Part shown: positions 12,086 through 25,183 of the stretch, piece by piece
How the letters are laid out: every line of letters starts with the position of its first letter
How positions within the stretch are numbered: the first letter of the stretch is position 1
Notes under the pieces: generated by a model
The model's input: the letters and a program-made list of their open reading frames with translations, nothing else
Databases searched by the model: none
Told to the model about the DNA's origin: nothing
Made by a program: the position numbers and the translations under genes
Assembly: GCA_030674155.1 (NCBI GenBank)
Contig: CM060318.1
Span: forward strand, 84,097,622-84,161,621
Direction of reading: 5' to 3'
Origin: Stramonita haemastoma
Taxonomy: Eukaryota; Mollusca; Gastropoda; Neogastropoda; Muricidae
DNA length: 64,000 nucleotides

Positions 12086-12340
12086 ACCACATGCCAAACA
12101 AGGAAGGGAATTTAATGGTATGGCTAAGTCACAAGAAGCAGAGATGATATTCTACAAGACACAATGGAGGGTGGGTATAAGCAAGGCAGGGAAGAGAAAG
12201 ATGGCCAAGCAATGTAAAAACAATGGACAGGCCTCAACTTTGACCTGCAGATGGCCCTAGAGGACTGAGAGAAGTGATCAAACCTGGTTGCAAAGCCATC
12301 AACAATTGCCCCAAAGACTACTCACTCAAGGGTTAAGTTG
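12086..12340 (+). pseudogene. Degraded RTE-like LINE 3' fragment
   Basis: A broken frame reads ...KQWTGLNFDLQMALED..., resembling the C-terminal (R)KRWED.I..WTGL(D/E)...(A)EDR segment of RTE-like reverse transcriptases (compare the clearer fragment at 55972-56392). It has several in-frame stops and is too decayed for a firm family call. Confidence 0.4.
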
Positions 12341-13053
12341 AGATCAGGGTGAATATTTGTTTGCGTTTCTTTTTAACTTCACTGTAGTGTTTTAGTTTCA
12401 GCTTTACCATGACATAATACTTATCTTCAAAACCTGTGAACAGAAGTCAAAGTTTTATCTAACTTTGATTTGTCACTTATCTCTCTATATATATGTAACT
12501 CAGAATGTAGAAGTCCCCTGCATACACAGCAATTACTTTTAAAAGCAGGAATCACTTTTAACTCGTAAAAGTGGTAATCACTCTTTAACAAGACTGTTTA
12601 GATGTGGCATTCACTTTTTAAAATGCATACGATAATACAGAACATTTATCTATCTATCTATGCATACAATAATACAGAACAACTTGCAATTAATAAACAG
12701 AAAACATCAACAGTTTATAACTATTTAAAACATTTTTCATGTCAAATATCACCAAAAGCTTGTTGCTTATAACCCTGAATTCTACAACCCACTCATTCAA
12801 ATATTCAATAAAGTCTTTGACTCTAAGAACTCAAGGTAAAACTTAAACTTATTTACTTAGATCAAATCTGAGCTGATAAGACGGGGTGTTTTTTTGGTTT
12901 TGGTTTTGGTTGTTTTTTTTTGGGGGGAGGGGTGGAGGGAGGTTACCTGTCATAGTAAATGTGAGAATTTTGTATCCCTGCACAACTGAGACAGGACCAA
13001 AGAAAAACCATTAAATAGTGATAAATTATCAGAATACTAACCTATCACCACAA

Positions 13054-13054
<1 letters not shown>
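12341..13054. other. AT-rich intergenic DNA
   Basis: No gene seen. Contains short tatc repeats (12645-12660) and a T/G-run block at about 12880-12945. Confidence 0.5.

Positions 13055-13122
<68 letters not shown>
13055..13122. repeat. (CA)n microsatellite
   Basis: Pure CA tract of about 34 units. Confidence 0.97.
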
Positions 13123-13123
<1 letters not shown>

Positions 13124-13199
13124 CATACTAAAGGGTTATATAGAAACTATTGAGTGACACTGACTGACAATAACTATCGAAAAAAAACCCATTGAGCAT

Positions 13200-13560
13200 T
13201 AACTATGGTCAATCTCCCACCCCTCTCACCCTCCTCCACAGGCCTTCCCATCCCTCTTCCCAAAACCTGACATTGACCAGCAGACTGCGCCACTACCACT
13301 ATTTGCAACGAGCGGGCGAGAAAGGGAGACAAAAAGTTCTCTTGGTTCCTGGCTGCTGAGACGGTTGCCTAGGAAACCCGCGCTGGCACAGCCATAATTT
13401 GACAGTCAGCACTAGGGCTGTTCATTGAGAAAGGGCGAGGAGAAAAATCAATATGGCCATGCTGCTATCTGAAGGCAAAGGGATGGTATAAACAGCGATC
13501 GATGTCCTGCGTCCATTGCTTGCTCGGCAGGCTGGGAACTGGATTATGCTATTGATTTTT
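13200..13560. promoter_or_regulatory. Candidate promoter-like block (X-box and TATA-like)
   Basis: A GC-richer, repeat-free patch in an AT-rich neighbourhood. It holds gttgcctaggaaac at 13364-13377, a full match to the RFX X-box pattern RYYNYY-N(1-3)-RRNRAC, and TATAAA at 13487-13492. It could be a distal 5' exon/promoter region of CSRNP or of an unseen gene; direction is not settled. Motif matches alone are weak evidence. Confidence 0.3.
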
Positions 13561-13890
13561 AATCCAAACTCATTTCAACTCGCCTGCATCCTCCTACCCA
13601 TTTTGTGCACGTTGGCTACCAGATAACATTTCAGCACAGCAAAATAAGCAGACATTTGTCTTTGATGGCATGCCCAATCATTATGAAAATAATGCCACCC
13701 ACATCTTTTTCTCATGATGTCATCTTTTATTTGGGTTTGTAGGAAAGAGACTGAAAATATTTCTTTTTGCACTGGGCCTTTAAAATCATGCTTTATATTA
13801 AATCACAGATTTCCTTTTATTGTGGTTTTCATATGAAATATAGGTAGGTGTAGGAAGTACTAAACCACTAACTTAGCACTATTGTTTACA

Positions 13891-13896
13891 TCCTCT

Positions 13897-13968
<72 letters not shown>

Positions 13969-14000
13969 ACACACAACACACACACACAACACACACACAT
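13891..14000. repeat. (CT)n-(CA)n microsatellite
   Basis: CT tract of about 38 units with one break, followed by interrupted CA. Confidence 0.96.
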
Positions 14001-14175
14001 TTCCTTGTACTATTTACTTGAAAATCAAGACAGCCATAGCAAAACACTCTGTGACAAAAATAACCTGCCTGCAATATACCCTAACTGATCTGCAAAATGT
14101 AAAGTTTACATATATATAATTTTTAAAACTAACAGTAGCATGCATACTATGAAATTCAGAATTTAATTCAATTAA

Positions 14176-15345
<1,170 letters not shown>

Positions 15346-15390
15346 TGTATTAGAGTGTGTGTGTATGTATGTGTGTGTGTGTTGTGTGTG

Positions 15391-15432
<42 letters not shown>

Positions 15433-15502
15433 TGTGTGTGTGGTGTGTTGTGTGTTGGTGTGTGGTGTGAGTGAGTGTGTGTGTGAGTGTGAGTGTGGTG
15501 TG

Positions 15503-15534
<32 letters not shown>

Positions 15535-15563
15535 ACAGAGAGAAAGAGAAAGAGAGAGAGATC
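15346..15563. repeat. (GT)n / GTGA variant microsatellite
   Basis: Interrupted GT tract passing through gtgagtgtga variants and ending in an agagaaagag stretch. Confidence 0.95.
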
Positions 15564-16934
15564 AATGTAAGTTGTAACCTAAATTTGGGAATTGAATTAA
15601 CTGCTTGAAATCAAATGCTTGCTTCGTGGCTCTCCTGACATCATTTTTGATTCCTTGTTAAAAACTTCATCATTTTGTCAGCTTAGATTCTGAAAACTAT
15701 CAGTATCATTTTCTCAGCAAAATAGCTCAATGAAGAAATACATAATCTATTCAGTTTGTCAGAAGGATAATTTGTAAAATTCATATTATTTTCATGGGAA
15801 CTTCTAGAAAAACAAGTATTTTTCCTATTCTTGTGATACATAGCCGAGATGAGAAACCATAGTTTTGCTCTAATAAAGAGGAACACATAAGGGCAACAAC
15901 TCAGTATCTGCTGACATCATTTTCAGCCTGCTCTACATAGTCAGATAATAGATCACAGGTTTCCTTCATCTGAGCAGGATTTAGATCCTAATCACGGAAG
16001 ATCTACATCATCAAGATCTTTTCCCTGTAGGATGACACATGCTGTCAGTGTCTCTCCAGTACCTGCTCATTACTGGCATGACAGCCTTTACAGGAGATTG
16101 TTGTTGAACAAATGATCGTAGTGGCATTATAAAGAAGTTTATTCATTGAGCTATTGAGTGACAGCATTGGTGTGATGCCCTTTTCAGTTTTGGAGCAAAT
16201 GATAAAAATTTCACTATCCTTTCCCGATTACAAAACTAAACTATATCAACTGATAAAAGAAAGCATACTCTCATTCTTTGATTCTGTGGGGGGGGGGTTT
16301 TAACTAAAGAATAATACAAGCTTTTCATACTGGGTTCTTACAAATCTAACCAGACAAAATTCTTCACCTTTTCCACATCCTCTGAAATATTTTTCCAGCC
16401 CGATACTTGGAACAAAATTATCCTGGTCTGTGCTTATTTATCAAAAGAATTGCAGACCTCCAATTCATAACAAGTCAGCATGATATTACAATGAAAAACT
16501 GTTTTAATGTTTCACTTATCATGCCAAAAAATGAATCAACTTTTTTGTTGTTCCTCAACTAGATTTTTCTTTCCCACATCACTTCTCAAAACACCACCTC
16601 CCATGTCTAAGGAAGTGGTTTAGTTAAAGTTTGATACTGTTCAGTCAACCAACTTTCCCGATTTACAACAGCCTGCCCATATATTATTAATTATTCCTTT
16701 CTTTGCTGGAATGTGCAGTCACTGTAAAACTAAAAGAAGGGGAAGCAAACATTTCACAGTGTACACTTGCTCTTGAAATTGATGAACATTTTTTCAATTC
16801 CAGGACTTTTCCAGACCCTTAAGGCCAAAACATTTTTATTCAGAGCTTTTCCCAGGTCTGGAAGACTTTCCTCTTTTTCCATGACTTTTTCAGACTTCTA
16901 AGACTCAGAATAAGCCCTGTTAATGTTTTGTTCA
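15564..16934. other. Intergenic DNA, nothing recognised
   Basis: About 1.4 kb with no conserved coding motif and no recognised repeat except short homopolymers. Confidence 0.45.
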
Positions 16935-17325
16935 ACAAAACAAGGTGAAATAGCCTTATGATCAGAGCATCGTGCTCATAATCTAAGCCACCACTGAGAC
17001 ACTTCTTCAAGGTGATTTTTTTCCTGGCATTAACATCAGTGCCAACTGCATTCCCCTCAAAGTCCATCCGATAGGACTATTAACCAAGGTCTCTTAAGTG
17101 AATGCACACTGAACATGTTGCCTTCATGTTTAAACCCATTTTGTCTTTTTTAAGAGTTGGCCATTTGTGCCAGTGGGAACAGATGACAAACCTTCAAAAA
17201 CTTGCATGCACATTGGTGTCATGTTTAGACATCACCCCTGAAGTTGGAATGCGGCTAACTTAAGGTGGGCAAAAAACCTGCATACATATACGCAAAACCT
17301 TGAAGCTCTAGTTGAACCAAATAAA
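16935..17325 (+). mobile_element. Mosaic SINE: family C body with tail ii
   Basis: Starts with a degraded tRNA-like head (ccttatgatcagagcatcg), then the family C body (ggcattaacatcagtgccaa, gccagtgggaacagatgac). It ends not in the family C tail but in tail ii (cccctgaagttggaatgcgg, gaagctctag). Same arrangement as 26640-27050 and 55725-55915. Confidence 0.65.
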
Positions 17326-17450
17326 ATAAAAGTAATAAAACCAAAAAATCAGCAACAAAAACTGCTTAACTCTATTCTACATCCTCTATTTCAACTTGTT
17401 TTGGGGTAAGATTTCTCTAGCAAATAAGACTGCACACATGTATTGATGTA

Positions 17451-17452
<2 letters not shown>

Positions 17453-17515
<63 letters not shown>

Positions 17516-17530
17516 CCTCTCTCTCCTCTT
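17453..17530. repeat. (CT)n microsatellite
   Basis: Pure CT tract of about 29 units ending in ctcctctcct variants. Confidence 0.97.
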
Positions 17531-17735
17531 TGTGTTCCTTTATCTGGCGGGGTGCACAGTGCCTGGACTTCTCCTGTGCTTGTGACTTACCAGGAGGACT
17601 GTCCGCTGTCCTCAGCCAACACATTCCGACTTCAGAGCAGTTCATTTCATTGTACACATTGCATACTGGATATTTCATACTTCATGTTTCCGTAACTCAC
17701 CGAAAGGGGAATGATCATGGGATCACTGTGCACAT
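17531..17735 (-). mobile_element. SINE family E fragment
   Basis: Minus-strand match to the 3' half of 46384-46700: ggtgcacagtgcctggactt, tgtgcttgtgacttaccag and gacttcagagcagttcattt on the plus strand. Confidence 0.55.
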
Positions 17736-17929
17736 TTGATCTTCTGAATATATGAACACAAAGGAATTAAGGTACTGGCAGATCTACACTTGTTGACCTA
17801 GGGAATGATAAAATTCTCTACAATTCACCAGACGCTAACACCAAGATCCAAACCCAAAACTACAGAACATCTAAATCAGAGGCAACATTTCCCCCTACCT
17901 TTTTTCCATAGAGACTTAAAAGATGACCA

Positions 17930-18075
17930 TTCTCTCCCATGCAGAAGTCAGATGCGCTGGGCCTCATTTGTCAGGTGCTTTACAGCAGCACAATACATTT
18001 TCGCTCAAATGACAGACAACAAAAGTTGCTGTCTGAAAGTTCGATGAAGAAGAACAGTGTTTTCTCCTGTCATGC
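17930..18075 (+). repeat. Dispersed repeat F, copy 1
   Basis: agtcagatgcgctgggcctc ... ttttcgctcaaatgacagac ... gttcgatgaagaagaa. Matches 51325-51455 over about 130 bp. The family is not recognised. Confidence 0.6.
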
Positions 18076-18381
18076 CTACACAGCCAGAGCATCAGTCTGG
18101 CCTGCTCACCTACAACAAAACATTTTTTTTCCCACTGCTACTGACTTGGTCACTAAAACACAAACACTGATAACATTAACAGTAACCTGTCACATGCAGT
18201 CCTGATCTTAAACACAAATATATATTCAAAATATATTAAGACAATCATTCTGTTTGTATTCTGTTAAAATATTTACCATTACCATGTTATGTATTTGTCT
18301 CCTAGCTTTTTTAAGTAAATGCACAATGCTAAAAGTACTGACAACAATCTTGCAATAAATAAATCAAAATAAACTTGAAAC
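18076..18381. other. Intergenic DNA, nothing recognised
   Basis: AT-rich, no gene. Confidence 0.5.
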
Positions 18382-19358
18382 GTAACTGTGTTACACAAGA
18401 CACAAACACAGAAACAAAAACCACAATATCAAGGAAACATTGATTATTTTATTGAAAGTTCACTTGTCTCATTCTTTTGCTCACAAAGGCTTTCAACTGA
18501 TGCAAGCACCTCCAATCTAAGTTTCAATCTTTAATTCAACTGTTAGAAGGGGTTTTATTTTTTGTTTTCCATTCGAAAATAAATAATCTGATGCACTGCG
18601 TTTCATGCTACACAACGAAGCATCAGAAATTTGTGTCAGTAGCTCAGCACAGCTGAGATCATTTTTCTCACTCATTTCAGGTTTCATATTCACAAAACAG
18701 ATGATACTCTCAAGTAACAAGTAACAAATAACAAAAAAAATGCATTGCAACATGAAAAAAAGTATGATAATTCAACAAACCGAACCTGTGTTACACGTAA
18801 TACGGCCACCGATTCAGTTTTTCAAACTTGTGGACAAATCTTCCTTCATTTCACACCATTAAAGTGAATTAAGAAACATCACTCATACTGGTAATTGCTA
18901 TTAAGTTGGATTACATGCTGATTTTACAAGAAAGTTTACAATCGACCTCCGACCCGTAACTGCGCTACGTCATAAAAATGGGTGCGACAAGATACAAACT
19001 TTTACATCATTCTCGCTTCCTTTTGGGAATTTCTGCTTGAAATGCCACGAGCCCATGCTGTCTAGTGGATGAATTTAGCAGACATTTACTGGTGATTGTT
19101 GCTTAGTGTCATTTGCCGAGAACGAGATTTTGAAAACTGAAGCTTAACTGTGTTGCATTTTCAACACAAAAACTTCAAAATTGTATCGAGGATGTGTTTA
19201 AGCATTCTTACATTAATGAATACCTTTAATCATGTCATTATGATCAAATTAAAGCATTTGTATGACCATCTTTAGCCAAGTGAGCACTACGGCAAAGCAG
19301 ACAATCCAAAGTTTTCATCAGGCCAGGCTCTGTTATGCGACTCGTAACGCAGTTACAA
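18382..19358. mobile_element. Possible DNA element bounded by gtaactgYgttac palindromes
   Basis: A near-palindromic motif of about 13 bp occurs at both ends: gtaactgtgttac near 18383 and, reading gtaacgcagttac, near 19344. Related internal copies lie near 18788 (acctgtgttacacg), 18957 (gtaactgcgctacg) and 19146. The end copies are inverted relative to each other. No transposase was found and no target duplication could be fixed, so element status is tentative. Confidence 0.35.
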
Positions 19359-19858
19359 CTTTGTTTGGACACCCAAAATTGGAGAGTTAAATGCAATATT
19401 TTTTGTGCAGGTAATATTTTACAATGTATTTTTTTGTTAGTTACAAAGAAAATATAAAGTTTATTTCCACTGAAGACTTGTAAACTGCTCATGATGAACA
19501 CTGCATATATGCCTGTCCCCTTTTCAGGTGCTAATTTTGGACTGTTTTTTTACATTCAATTGAAATTTCTCCAAAACAGGCCAAACATACATCTCTTGAT
19601 ACTGCTATTTCTTTAAACTTATTGGGATGTTTTTATTCACATTGCATTGAAAAAAACCCAACTCATATGAGAATAAAATCCATCTGTTGTAGATCACCCC
19701 AATAGTGACCAAGAGCAAAGAATGACATGCAACATGAGCATGCACACAGGCAATGATTTCAAACATAAATTTTGAGTATAATTAATTGATAATTTGAGCT
19801 TCTCTTTTCTTTTTCTTTTCTTTTTATATTCTTTTTTCTTTTTATATTCTTTTTTCTT
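19359..19858. other. Intergenic DNA, T-rich end
   Basis: No gene. A tttctttttata-type T-rich tract at 19800-19860 adjoins the inverted SINE C tail. Confidence 0.5.
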
Positions 19859-20088
19859 TTATATCGAGGATAACGAATAAGCAATCATGTGCTTTTTTTC
19901 ATCAGGTCCCTGTGTGTATGCAGTTTTGTAAATATTGTCATCTGTTCCCACCGGCACATGACGGCCTACTCTTACAAAAGCGGACAGGATTTAAGTGTGC
20001 GCAAGATTTCTGCATGCGTTCGCACATGGGGCCTCGGTTTAAAGTCTCATCCGAAGGACTTTTCGACATGGCAAGTCAGTCAAGTCTG
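19859..20088 (-). mobile_element. SINE family C, 5'-truncated, inverted
   Basis: Plus strand reads tail first: atatcgaggataacgaataa, gtccctgtgtgtatgcagtt, tgttcccaccggcacatga, gcctcggtttaaagtctcat. The tRNA-like head is missing. Confidence 0.8.
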
Positions 20089-20934
20089 ATGGTGATACAA
20101 TTCAGACATGTTCATTCAAGGATTTTTGCTCACCAGTCTCTTTACATATTATAAATTTGCAAACAGTAAATCTCTAGTGCCACTGAAGAAAAATAAATAA
20201 AGACCAATGACCAGTCACCTTCAACCTATCACTCACTTTTTTCCTTTTTCCCATCAACCATAGCTGGTGCCAATACAATCCACAATGTCCAATTCATATC
20301 AAGTAAAATAAAACAAAAATGCCACTGTTTTAGATCTAACACAAATCTCTCAATTTGTTTTTTTTCAATTCAGTCAAATTGGCACAAAACTTAAATACAT
20401 TTTGGGTCTACAGAAAAAACAACCAGCCAATATCTAACACAAATCTCTCAATTTTTTTTTCAATTCAGTCAAGTTGACACAAAATCTAAATACTTTTAGG
20501 GTAGAAAAAATAAGAACCTGTTCACATTATGATTATGTTTCGATGGAAAATTTTGCTCATCTAGACAGTGTTGAGCACAATCATTCATGTCCATCACAAT
20601 AGGAGTAGGAAAACAAAGATTCCTTATTCAGCACATGATAATAAAAAAGTGTTTGAGCAGCAACTGCACATAAATATCACAACTCCTATTGACAAGTCAG
20701 TCTAATTAACCAACTGCACATTCAATAAGTATAGTCACAGGACACTGGACAGATGGTTAATCTGAATCCTTAAAATATAAAAATAAATAATACTAGTAGA
20801 AGTATTGAATATAAATCATAATCCATGCACCTTAGAATTAGTATTACACAGAGCAGTTCAATCAAATCCTTTAAGTTTAATACTATGATAGCAACTGGGG
20901 AAAAAAAACAACAACACTGCATCCTACTCAGTAC

Positions 20935-20936
<2 letters not shown>
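20089..20936. other. AT-rich DNA with a short internal duplication
   Basis: The segment containing tctaacacaaatctctcaat occurs twice (about 20334-20400 and 20435-20500) with aattcagtcaa nearby each time. No gene was seen. Confidence 0.5.
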
Positions 20937-20995
<59 letters not shown>

Positions 20996-20996
20996 A
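20937..20996. repeat. (TA)n microsatellite
   Basis: About 28 TA units with one break; cruciform-prone. Confidence 0.95.
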
Positions 20997-21269
20997 ACAT
21001 TTGACAAATCCAGCACACTAGGGCCTACTTGTACTTTTTTTTCATAACAATTTACATTTGTCATTTCTATTGGATTTTCAATTTAGAATGTGAATAAAAG
21101 TGATTACAGAATCTGATCTTGTATTCCATGCTTTAATATAGATCTTTATTTCAAACACTTGGGTTTTTTTTTAATTTTATCCTTTGTACACACTAACACT
21201 GAGTCATACCCTCTGAGATTAACACACACACTGACACAGAACACATACAGTGTACAGAGTATATTGTAT

Positions 21270-21272
<3 letters not shown>

Positions 21273-21335
<63 letters not shown>
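21273..21335. repeat. (CA)n microsatellite
   Basis: CA tract followed by cgcacgcaca variants to about 21390. Confidence 0.96.
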
Positions 21336-21336
<1 letters not shown>

Positions 21337-21699
21337 AACAAAAGCACACACGCACGCACACGCGTATACACACATGCGCACGCGCGCTCCAAATAGAAAG
21401 GAGGAACAGCCCCCCGAGTGGTTGGGTAGGCTATGGTTAGAGAAAAGGGTGCTACACCAAACGAAACAGGATCAGGATGGCATATATTTCATCTTGATCA
21501 AAGATATTTCTCAAAAAATCCAAAAGAAAGTCACTACAAAAGATCACTACAACACTCTATGCGATCAACTAAATTCCAACACAACAAAATCTATCCATAA
21601 TGGAGTCTTTACAACAATCAACAAATCAACAATTCAGTATTCTGACTCGAAGCACAACACATCAGAAAACTAGTCCATAGACATGAGGAAGGAACGACG

Positions 21700-22800
21700 A
21701 CCAACCCACACAAATAGACAACAGCCCAGATAGGTCACTCACCAATCGTGGCGTGCCTCGATGTAAACAATCGGTTACGTGATGACGGCTGGACGTTACT
21801 ATGTGCCACTCACTACTTAGGCGAACCGGGACTGCTCACTGACGAATTAATAGCCCGAAAAACTTGATAATCGTGCGTGACCTTTCCGAGCTTCCGACAA
21901 TGAAACGTGCCTGTTCACGCTTTAAGCCACTACACGAAATCATTATCATCAAAAAATAGTCCTATATTTTCTCTTTATATCTAAGAAGTTAACGATACTT
22001 CATCAAACGATTTCCTCAAAACGCCCATAAATTTCAGTTTGCATTACTATTCTGAGCTTTCAAAAACAAATCATTGATTTTTAATGCATTATATCTTATT
22101 TGCTTTCTATCCTTCCGCAGTCGGCTGTCTGCAATCCATGGAATGTTGACGTCACAAACTGCCTCCTGTTTCTTTTGAGTCACAATCACCAACACAACCT
22201 CAAGGGTACCTAAGGGTGTGATAAATAATTATAAAGTCACTTCTAAATGTTATATTCGTGAATAAAAATCAGTTTACAGTGCAAAAGTACATTCATAGTG
22301 TATGCACATTGAAACTTTGTATATCACCATCAAATTCCCCAAATAATCTTGATTTGCATGTGTGCGTTTACGATCCCACACCCCCATAGTACAAATGGCA
22401 CAAGCAAAGTTCAAAGTTCATGTTCTGACCCTGTGTGTTGCCAATCTTTCGCGCGAAAAATTTCGGTCCCTCTAATCACAAAAATGAAAGTAGACAAGAG
22501 CTTTGGAGAAACACAGTCGGATTGAGTGAAACACTTGAAGTCAATGAAAATAACTTATCCAGACTAACCACTGGATTTTAATGAGCCTTGATTATGCACC
22601 TCATTTAGTCTCACAATCAAATAGTACAACTTAAATTACATAGCATAATCGATGCAAGTTTATGTTTACGTCAGTGTGTACACGTGTATGACGTGTGCCG
22701 CCCCCTCACGAAATATGACCAACCAATCAAGAAATGTGCATAATAGTCCTGTAAATTGTATATTCTTGGCATTGCAAGGGGAAAAAATCGAGAAGATTCA
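21700..22800. promoter_or_regulatory. Unassigned CpG-richer block with a palindromic E2F-type site
   Basis: A CpG-richer stretch in AT-rich surroundings. It contains the palindrome tttcgcgcgaaa at 22447-22458 (a full E2F consensus), gacgtcac near 22149 and a ccaatca box near 22726. No exon is recognisable. It could be a promoter, a 5' exon of CSRNP, or a decayed DNA element. Confidence 0.25.
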
Positions 22801-22916
22801 ATAGAAGCACAGAAGAATGATTTTGACCAATTTGAACTTAATGAAGAAGAATGTAGATTTGGAAGAAACAAAATCAGAACAGCCCCGACAGCATTCATGA
22901 ATAAAATGCAGCAAAC

Positions 22917-22920
<4 letters not shown>

Positions 22921-22953
<33 letters not shown>

Positions 22954-23345
22954 AAATGTTTTATGTTTGTATTTTGTGGTGTTGGATTGCTCTCTTCTCT
23001 GCTGTCTCCTTACAATTTTAATCTTTTTTTTAATCATAGTCAGTGTGTCTGTCTTGACAAAGTTCGGGTCAGTTAGGGATTATGCGTTTGTTGAATACAT
23101 ACCTAGCTCTTTTGTTTTTATGATTGTCAATGTATTTAGTGGGGATTATGCATTTATTGCATGTGTACCTATCTCCTTTTTTTTTAAAAGCTTAGGTTGA
23201 ACTTTTATGGTTGTGATGGTAATTTTGTTGTTCTTTTGTTCTATTTTGTTGTAGGGGGGGGGGGGGTTGTTGTTTGTTGTGTTTTGGGGGAGGAGTTGTG
23301 AAATGCTTATTCTGTTACCTTGGAAAAATAAAGATTATTCATTCA

Positions 23346-23430
<85 letters not shown>
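22921..23430. repeat. CT tracts around a LINE-like 3' end
   Basis: CT runs at 22921-22950 and 23350-23430. Between them lies a T/G-rich stretch ending aaataaagattattcattca, the aataaa plus attc-repeat ending typical of many non-LTR retrotransposon 3' tails. Confidence 0.6.
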
Positions 23431-23432
<2 letters not shown>

Positions 23433-23600
23433 CGCAGAACATCTTGCGCACACGTTAAATCCTGTTCCGCTTTTTCGTAAGTGTAGGCCATCGTGTGCTG
23501 GTGGGAACATATGACATTTACAAAACTGCATACACACGGGGACTGGATTTTAAAAAAGCACAAGAGTGCCCATTATCTTCGATATAAAAGACTAAATCAA
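23431..23600 (+). mobile_element. SINE family C, 3' part
   Basis: cacgcagaacatcttgcgca through gtgctggtgggaacatatga to cgatataaaagac. 5'-truncated at the CT tract. Confidence 0.78.
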
Positions 23601-23616
23601 ATCAAATCTCTCTCTC

Positions 23617-23898
23617 CACCCGGGTTCGATTCCGTTCAAGGAGATTTTTCTCCTAGGGTTAACATCAGTGCTGACTCCACTCTCCCCCAAAGTCCTTCGG
23701 ATGAGACTATAAACCGAGGCCCCCCGTGTGAACACACGCAGAACATCTTGCGCACATGTTAAATCCTGTTCTGCTTTTCTTAAGAGTAGGCCATCGTGTG
23801 TCGGTGGGAACAGATGACATTTACAAAAAACTGCTTACACACGGGGACTGGATTTGAAAAAGCACAAGAGTGCCCATTATCCTCGATATAAAAGAATA
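23617..23898 (+). mobile_element. SINE family C, nearly full
   Basis: Keeps the B box (cgggttcgattcc), the body (agggttaacatcagtgctga, ccttcggatgagactataaa) and the tail (cattatcctcgatataaaag). It lies directly downstream of the previous copy, a tandem pair of SINEs. Confidence 0.8.
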
Positions 23899-23966
23899 AT
23901 ACCAAAATATATCAAATATATATCTCTCTCTCTCTCAAAGTTTTTAAGTAAATGGATCAATGCACC

Positions 23967-24215
23967 GGGGACCGGGATTGCTCAGTGGTCAGAGCCCTCG
24001 CTTTCCCCCAGCCAGGTAACCAGGATGGGTGACCGTTTGCACGCCTTGGCTTCAGTACAGTTCCCCAGCTGTAAATGGGTACCTGCCCTCTTTAAGGTCA
24101 GGAGGGTAAATCAGCGAGGGAGAGGAGATGGGCGCCGCCCTCAACATACTGGCCCCTAGAGAAGAGGTATCTGACAGTCTCCTCCCTATGACCACACAGG
24201 TTACCTTACACCTTT
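23967..24215 (+). mobile_element. SINE family B (tRNA-like head), internal deletion
   Basis: Head gggattgctcagtggtcaga, then gatgggtgaccgtttgcacg, taaatgggtacctgccctc and a 3' part with ctggcccctagagaa. Perfect 11-bp target duplication atcaatgcacc at 23956-23966 and 24216-24226. Compared with copies at 28890-29182 and 54777-55082 it lacks about 26 bp of the 5S-like segment. Confidence 0.88.
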
Positions 24216-24453
24216 ATCAATGCACCATTGCCAGGTCTGCTCAAAGTAGCAAATGATGAGTACATACATAGTTTGTCTAGATATATTTTTCATTTTATTA
24301 ACAAAGGGAAAACAATGCTGTCTCAAGCAGTTTATTTAATAATTGTCGCTATTTGATATGTACTCAATATGCATGAATTTTCACATTAGTCTTTCTGTGA
24401 TTAGGTTATGGTTGATTCAAGATTTATAAATCATGTAAAAAGAGTAAAGAGTG

Positions 24454-24567
24454 CCATAGAACAACACCACAGAGGGAACCATTGGATTGCAACAGATGAT
24501 TTAGATGAAGAACCTGGAGGAAAAGAATACCAGAGAAGAGGAAAGAAGCAAGGAAAGGATAATGACA

Positions 24568-24647
<80 letters not shown>

Positions 24648-25098
24648 ATGCATGCTCAATCATTCATGTCCATCTTTCAGTACTTCCGGGGCACATATGT
24701 GATTCTATCACATCGTAGCTAATGACAGGAAATTCTGAAAATCTTATATAAAAAAACAAAAAACAAAAAACAAAAACCAGCCACACAGGGCTGCCAGGTT
24801 CGACAACTGTGCGCCGGCCTGCCATAGGACAACACCACAGAGGGAACCTTTCTGGCTGTTGTTTTTATGCAGATTTTCTTCGATCCACGTCTCCTTGGCT
24901 TCTCTCTTATCTTTTATAAATGTTGGTTGACTTCTCTATAGTTTTGCACCTTCAGTTTCATTCTTGTTTTACTTCAGTTCTCTGTTTGACAGGATTAGGA
25001 AAACAAAGATTCCCTATTGAGTACTTCCGAGGCTACATTTGTGATTCTATCACATCGTAGCTGATGACAGGAAATTATGAAAATCTGATCTAAAAAAA
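24454..25098. repeat. Paired direct duplication (segments A and B)
   Basis: Segment A (catagaacaacaccacagag) recurs at about 24824. Segment B (gtgattctatcacatcgtag and flanks, about 75 bp) occurs at 24678-24752 and 25019-25092. The order A-B-A'-B' with different sequence between implies an old tandem duplication with later changes. A GA microsatellite (24570-24646) sits in the first unit. Confidence 0.6.
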
Positions 25099-25183
25099 AA
25101 AAAAAAAAGTTTTCTGTTTGATTTACAGTTTCAGTATGCATTTCGAGACCGAGGGCTTCTTTGTTGATCAGTGTTTGTATTTG

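Noticed and set aside
24408..24722. 104-codon frame with a Lys/Arg/Glu-rich end
   Set aside because: Second half is a GA repeat; first half has no recognised family.
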